Shown here one piece after another: positions 6,261-12,968 of a stretch of DNA of 12,968 nucleotides. Position 1 is the stretch's first letter. The number at the start of each line of letters is the position of its first letter. The notes below the pieces were generated by a model. It was not told the origin of the DNA. It did not search any database and worked only from the letters and a program-made list of their open reading frames with translations. The stretch is from the NCBI GenBank assembly GCA_964246975.1, contig CAXTSL010000084.1:1-12968 (forward strand), read 5' to 3'. The stretch comes from Glacieibacterium sp964246975. GTDB lineage: Bacteria; Pseudomonadota; Alphaproteobacteria; Sphingomonadales; Sphingomonadaceae. Made by a program: the position numbers and the translations under genes.

Positions 6261-7353
6261 ATGAACATCATCGTCAAGCTGGCGTTCGGCACCGCGCTGC
6301 TCGCCGCCGCGTCGCAGGCCAGCGCATTCAGTACCAAATCGTGCCTCGGTCACAAGCTGCGCTTCGACGGCAACAGCCGCACGGTCCGCGCGTCGACGAC
6401 CAGTTTTCCCGCCGGTTACTGGCAGAACGGCATCACCGACACGGTCAACAAGTTCAACCGCAACCCGAGCAATTTCCGCTATAATCTGTCGATGACCTCA
6501 GGCGGGGTCGGGATCGGCAACGGCACGTCCGAAACCTGGGGCAGTTCCGATCAGGGCGTACTGCAGGGCGCGCCGGCGATCGCGTACCAGAATTGGACCT
6601 GCTACTGGCTCTTCGGCGATCATTTCCACATGGACGAAGTCGACGTCATCTTCGATTTCACCGCACCGTTCCAATGGACCGCCGATGCGCTCAAGTCGTC
6701 GCTGATCCGCTATACCGGCACGCGGCGTGCGCTGCAGACGACCGGGGCGCACGAGCTCGGCCACGGCATGATCCTCAATCACGTCAATACCGAATATAAC
6801 ATCATGGGGTCCGATTTCGAGCATATCCACGTCAACGGCGGCACCGCGACCGCGTACACTGGCGAGGATGCCGCTGACGCCATGGTCTTTCTCTACGGCG
6901 CGCGTCCGACCTACGAAGATGTCGCGGTCGTCCATTGGAAATATTCCGGCCCGAGCGGCGAGTACAGCGACCACACCAAGACCGTCATCACCAATTCGAG
7001 CGGCGGTGCGCTGCCGACGGTCAACGTCGCGGGCGAGACCGGCTTTCGCGTCAACCGCGGCCAAGTCGTGCGCGCCGAATTCACCTACGAAAACAACGGC
7101 AAGAGTTTTCAGGGCAACATCGCCACAGGCTATTTCATCTCGACCAACGACATCATCAGCACCGGCGATCGCCGCATCGGTGGCGCAACGTGGAACCTCG
7201 CTCGCGACAACGTCCTGACCACGACGGTCAACCTGACGATCCCGAACGATCTGGCGCACAACACCGCCTTCTGGCTCGGCGTCGTCATCGACGAGAATGG
7301 CAACATCGGTGAGGCGGTCGAGGGGAACAACGCGACGTATATTCCAATCTTCG

Positions 7354-7361
<8 letters not shown>
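6261..7361 (+). CDS. Putative secreted matrixin-like zinc metalloprotease with CARDB-like C-terminal domain
   Basis: The 366-aa product has a clear Sec signal peptide (MNIIVKLAFGTALLAAASQA, cleavage after ASA at 20-22). Residues 23-215 look like a metzincin catalytic domain: HELGHGMILNH (164-174) gives the zinc ligands His164, His168 and His174 and the catalytic Glu165, and YNIM (179-182) is the Met-turn. The Gly expected at the eighth place of HExxHxxGxxH is Ile here. Cys28 and Cys114 could form a disulphide. Residues 225-366 form a beta-rich domain ending in a CARDB-like stretch (YFISTNDIISTGDRRIGG, then VVIDENGNIGEAVEGNNAT), typical of extracellular proteins and possibly for surface or substrate binding. 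GGGGGA lies 8 nt before ATG 6261. The 3' end overlaps dnaE by 8 nt. Role is probably extracellular protein degradation; substrate unknown. Confidence 0.85.
6750..6782 (+). other. Metzincin zinc-binding motif of the protease
   Basis: These 33 nt encode HELGHGMILNH, residues 164-174. Three histidines spaced 4 and 6 residues apart plus the general-base glutamate match the metzincin layout; the Met-turn methionine lies 8 residues past the third histidine. The usual glycine before the third ligand is isoleucine. Confidence 0.85.
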
Positions 7362-10942
<3,581 letters not shown>

Positions 10943-10948
10943 CGCGCC

Positions 10949-10977
10949 TTATGTCGGCGGGACTCGGCGCGGTGCAA
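10949..10977 (-). promoter_or_regulatory. Candidate dnaE promoter abutting the start codon
   Basis: On the minus strand TTGCAC (10972-10977) is followed after 17 nt by ACATAA (10949-10954); CATAAG one base further along is an equally good -10. Only six bases (GGCGCG) separate ACATAA from the A of the dnaE ATG, so transcription from it would begin at or next to the start codon and give a leaderless mRNA. An AAGG lies within the same bases, so a normal leader from an upstream promoter is equally possible. Confidence 0.4.
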
Positions 10978-11008
10978 GGCGCGCGGCGGACTTATCCCCC
11001 GGCGTGGA

Positions 11009-11114
11009 TCCTCCCCCTCTTCAGGGGGAGGTGGCGCGGAGCGCCGGAGGGGGCGTCCGCGCGAAGGCCCCCTCCGTCACCTGCGGTGCCACCTCCCCCT
11101 GAAGAGGGGGAGGA
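11009..11114. repeat. Large nested palindromic element between the 510-aa gene and dnaE
   Basis: A perfect 27-bp inverted repeat, 11009-11035 against 11088-11114, surrounds a second 10-bp pair, 11045-11054 against 11067-11076 (CGGAGGGGGC/GCCCCCTCCG). Each outer arm is also self-complementary (CCTCCCCCT with AGGGGGAGG across four bases), so the element can form either one long hairpin or several short ones. It begins 9 nt after the stop of the 510-aa gene and probably ends or stabilises that transcript before dnaE. There is no T-run. It resembles mobile REP-like palindromes of alphaproteobacteria, by inference. Confidence 0.82.
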
Positions 11115-11122
11115 GCAGCGGG

Positions 11123-12655
11123 TCAGCCCCCGCCGGTACCCTTGAACTTCAGCTGCGCCTCGGCGAGCGTCAGCAACCTGCCCTTTTCGCCATAGCTGCC
11201 GAGGCTGGGGTTCGACGGTGCGCCGATGAACAATGGACCGTTGATGATCGTCAGCGGCTTGAAGTCCTTGTCCTGCGAACCCTTGTGCAGCGAACTCACC
11301 AGCTTGTCCTCGGAGCTGAAATAATAGCCAGTGTCGCCGAGGTAGGACTTCGACCAGGTCTTGAGGTTGTCGATGAAGGTCACGCCGCGCGCGAATTCCT
11401 CCTTCGAAATTACCTCGTCCTTGGCGTTGAACATCCGCAGATATTGCATCTTGTCGCCGGTAATGCCGCTGTTGAGCGCCAGCGCCGAGATCGCCGGGAT
11501 CGCCACCGCCGCCGCGCGGTACCACGCCCCGAAGGCGATGGCGCTGTGCTGGATGCCCGACTTTTCGTCGCGCGATTTCCACTTGTCGGCGCAGTCGGCG
11601 AAGAAGGCGTTCATCCGCGACGTTTCCCACAGCCGGTGGACCAGCGACGCGATCGCCTCGCAGCCGGCGATGACGAGGTCGACGATCGCCGAGCCGCCGT
11701 ACGACGCGATCGCCATGCCGAGCGACGCGGCGCCCTTGAGCGTGTCGTAGCAGCCCTTGAGAATGCCGAAGTTCATCGCGCGGTGAAGCGAGTCGACGAC
11801 GACGCCGGGGTGGCCGCTGTTGAGCACGACGTTCTTGCCGAGGCTGTACGACTGGTAGCGGTCGTAGCAGCCCGTCACGACGCCCTTGAGACCCTTGGCG
11901 ATGTCGACCGCCGCGCCGACGAAGGGGGCGGCTTTCGAGCACACCTGCCCGACGATGACGACGACGAGGTCGGCGATCTTGGGCAGCGCATCGAGGCCGC
12001 GGTCGATCCACGTCTTGGTCGGATCGAGGGTGAACTTGGCCTGCAGCGATTTCCACACCTTCTCGGCGAATTCGGTCAGCCAGTCGGTGAGGTCCTTCCA
12101 CAGCGACTGGATCACCGGCGGCGCGCCGCCGGGCGGGGCCTTGGGACCGGGCTTCAAGGCCTGCGACGAGATGACGGTCGCGCCCTTGGTCGCCATGCCG
12201 ACACCGGTCGACGCCAGGTCGCCGACCTTGCCCTTGACGTCGTCGAGCGAGAAGGTCTTGCCCGCGAGGTCGAGGCCGCCTTCGAGGATCAGCTTGAACA
12301 GGCCGCTGTCGACCTTGGTGTGTGCGAAAAGGAAGATCAGCCCGAGGCGTGCGTGCGACGCGTCCTTGCTCTGCACCGTATCGACGCGCGTGTGCGCCAT
12401 CTTCTCGGTCAGCAAGGTGATCGCGCCCTTGGCGTTGCGCGGCGACTTCTTCCAGTCGCCATGCTCCTTCGTTGCCTTGGCCTTCCACTTGTCGAGCGCC
12501 TGTTTGAGAAACGCCAGCGTGCCGCCGTGCTTCTCATAGTTCTCGAGCGCCGCATCGACGGCCTTGAGGTCGGCGCTGCGGAACTTGCCCATCACGCTCG
12601 TCAGCGACAGCCACTTGCTGTATTCGATGAGGTCCTGGCGCGCATAGTCGGGCAT
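11123..12655 (-). CDS. Unrecognised protein with three hydrophobic stretches, about 510 aa
   Basis: I do not recognise the family. No signal peptide is visible. Residues 25-90 are helical and charged (ADLKAVDAALENYEKHGG, LKQALDKWKAKATKEHGDWK). A Pro/Gly-rich linker at 168-181 follows, then three hydrophobic or Gly/Ala-rich stretches at about 227-262, 305-340 and 373-396. GCYD occurs twice (262-265 and 301-304), each followed by SLG and a VD pair, suggesting a duplicated unit of about 39 residues. The last 110 residues look globular (KDEVISKEEFARGVTF, YYFSSEDKLVSSL, NGPLFIGAPSNPSLGSYGEK) and end GTGGG. Small hydrophobic helices next to a soluble end are compatible with a membrane-inserting or pore-forming protein, but this is speculation. 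ATG at 12655 was chosen for AAGGA 6 nt upstream (12662-12666). The frame remains open beyond it to the window edge. Confidence 0.8.
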   Translation of the reverse strand: MPDYARQDLIEYSKWLSLTSVMGKFRSADLKAVDAALENYEKHGGTLAFLKQALDKWKAKATKEHGDWKKSPRNAKGAITLLTEKMAHTRVDTVQSKDASHARLGLIFLFAHTKVDSGLFKLILEGGLDLAGKTFSLDDVKGKVGDLASTGVGMATKGATVISSQALKPGPKAPPGGAPPVIQSLWKDLTDWLTEFAEKVWKSLQAKFTLDPTKTWIDRGLDALPKIADLVVVIVGQVCSKAAPFVGAAVDIAKGLKGVVTGCYDRYQSYSLGKNVVLNSGHPGVVVDSLHRAMNFGILKGCYDTLKGAASLGMAIASYGGSAIVDLVIAGCEAIASLVHRLWETSRMNAFFADCADKWKSRDEKSGIQHSAIAFGAWYRAAAVAIPAISALALNSGITGDKMQYLRMFNAKDEVISKEEFARGVTFIDNLKTWSKSYLGDTGYYFSSEDKLVSSLHKGSQDKDFKPLTIINGPLFIGAPSNPSLGSYGEKGRLLTLAEAQLKFKGTGGG

Positions 12656-12968
12656 GGCTGATCCTTCGGGATAGTCCGCGCGCGCCGCCGTGGTCTCGGT
12701 GACAGGCCCGAAACGATTAACCGATTCGGCGGTCATCCGCAACGACTTGTCCATCTCGATTGCGACACACTTGACCGGCGGCGACGGCGCGGCGGATAGG
12801 TTGCCGATGGACACCGCCGCGACCGACCCGAATGCCTCGCCGCCTGACGTGGCCCGGGCACGCGATACGGTGTCGGCGGCGGCGACGGTCGTCATAGTGC
12901 GCGACGGCGGCGACGGCTTCGAACTGCTGCTCACCGAACGCCACGCCAGGCTTGGCTTCGCGGGCGGC
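12656..12968 (-). other. Upstream region of the 510-aa gene with an open frame reaching the window edge
   Basis: The frame of the downstream gene has no stop from 12655 to the right edge (ATG codons at 12934 and 12895 among others). Third codon positions in that frame are much richer in G and C than first and second positions, as in coding DNA. The translation contains a plausible stretch (VSIGNLSAAPSPPVKCVAIE) but its outer part is Ser/Pro/Ala-rich and has no motif I know. A second minus frame also stays open to the edge and stops at 12717-12719; its outer end (EAKPGVAFGEQQFEAVAAVA) looks protein-like, its inner part is Arg-rich. The region could be an N-terminal extension or the end of an upstream gene. 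I could not decide. Confidence 0.35.

Noticed and set aside
12717..12944. A short minus-strand gene ending at 12717
   Set aside because: Its inner half is a run of arginines typical of a shadow frame and it lacks a ribosome-binding site; its outer half could be the end of an upstream gene, but this cannot be decided from the window.

Overview
This is a GC-rich chromosomal window, probably from an alphaproteobacterium. The order of the housekeeping genes, the style of the DnaE protein and the GC-rich palindromic intergenic repeats recall Sphingomonadales. That placement is inference from pattern memory; no rRNA or other marker gene is present to confirm it.

Left part (1-5032, minus strand, transcribed right to left): the conserved translation and envelope cluster rpsB-tsf-pyrH-frr-uppS-cdsA. 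cdsA is cut by the left edge. The first two junctions (rpsB/tsf, tsf/pyrH) are long and each is filled by a large inverted-repeat element. The last three junctions (pyrH/frr, frr/uppS, uppS/cdsA) are tight or overlapping. A candidate promoter and a leader of about 100 nt precede rpsB.

Middle (5105-7361, plus strand): a two-gene set that does not belong to the housekeeping cluster. The first gene encodes a secreted protein with an OB/TIMP-like sequence pattern. 24 nt downstream, the second encodes a secreted matrixin-like zinc metalloprotease (HELGH...H, then a YNIM Met-turn) with a C-terminal CARDB-like beta domain. This pair is the best candidate for an undescribed system: a secreted protease with a co-expressed partner that could be an inhibitor, chaperone or targeting factor.

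Right part (7354-10942, minus strand): dnaE, the replicative DNA polymerase III alpha subunit. It contains an assembly gap of 10 N that artificially breaks the reading frame. Its 3' end overlaps the protease gene tail-to-tail. The PHP metal site is degenerate, and a possible promoter sits so close to the start codon that the mRNA could be leaderless.

Far right (11123-12968, minus strand): an unrecognised protein of about 510 aa with three hydrophobic, Gly/Ala-rich stretches and an internal GCYD repeat. It is separated from dnaE by another large palindromic element. Its frame stays open upstream to the window edge, so its N-terminus is uncertain.

No tRNA, rRNA, CRISPR array, transposase or integrase was seen.
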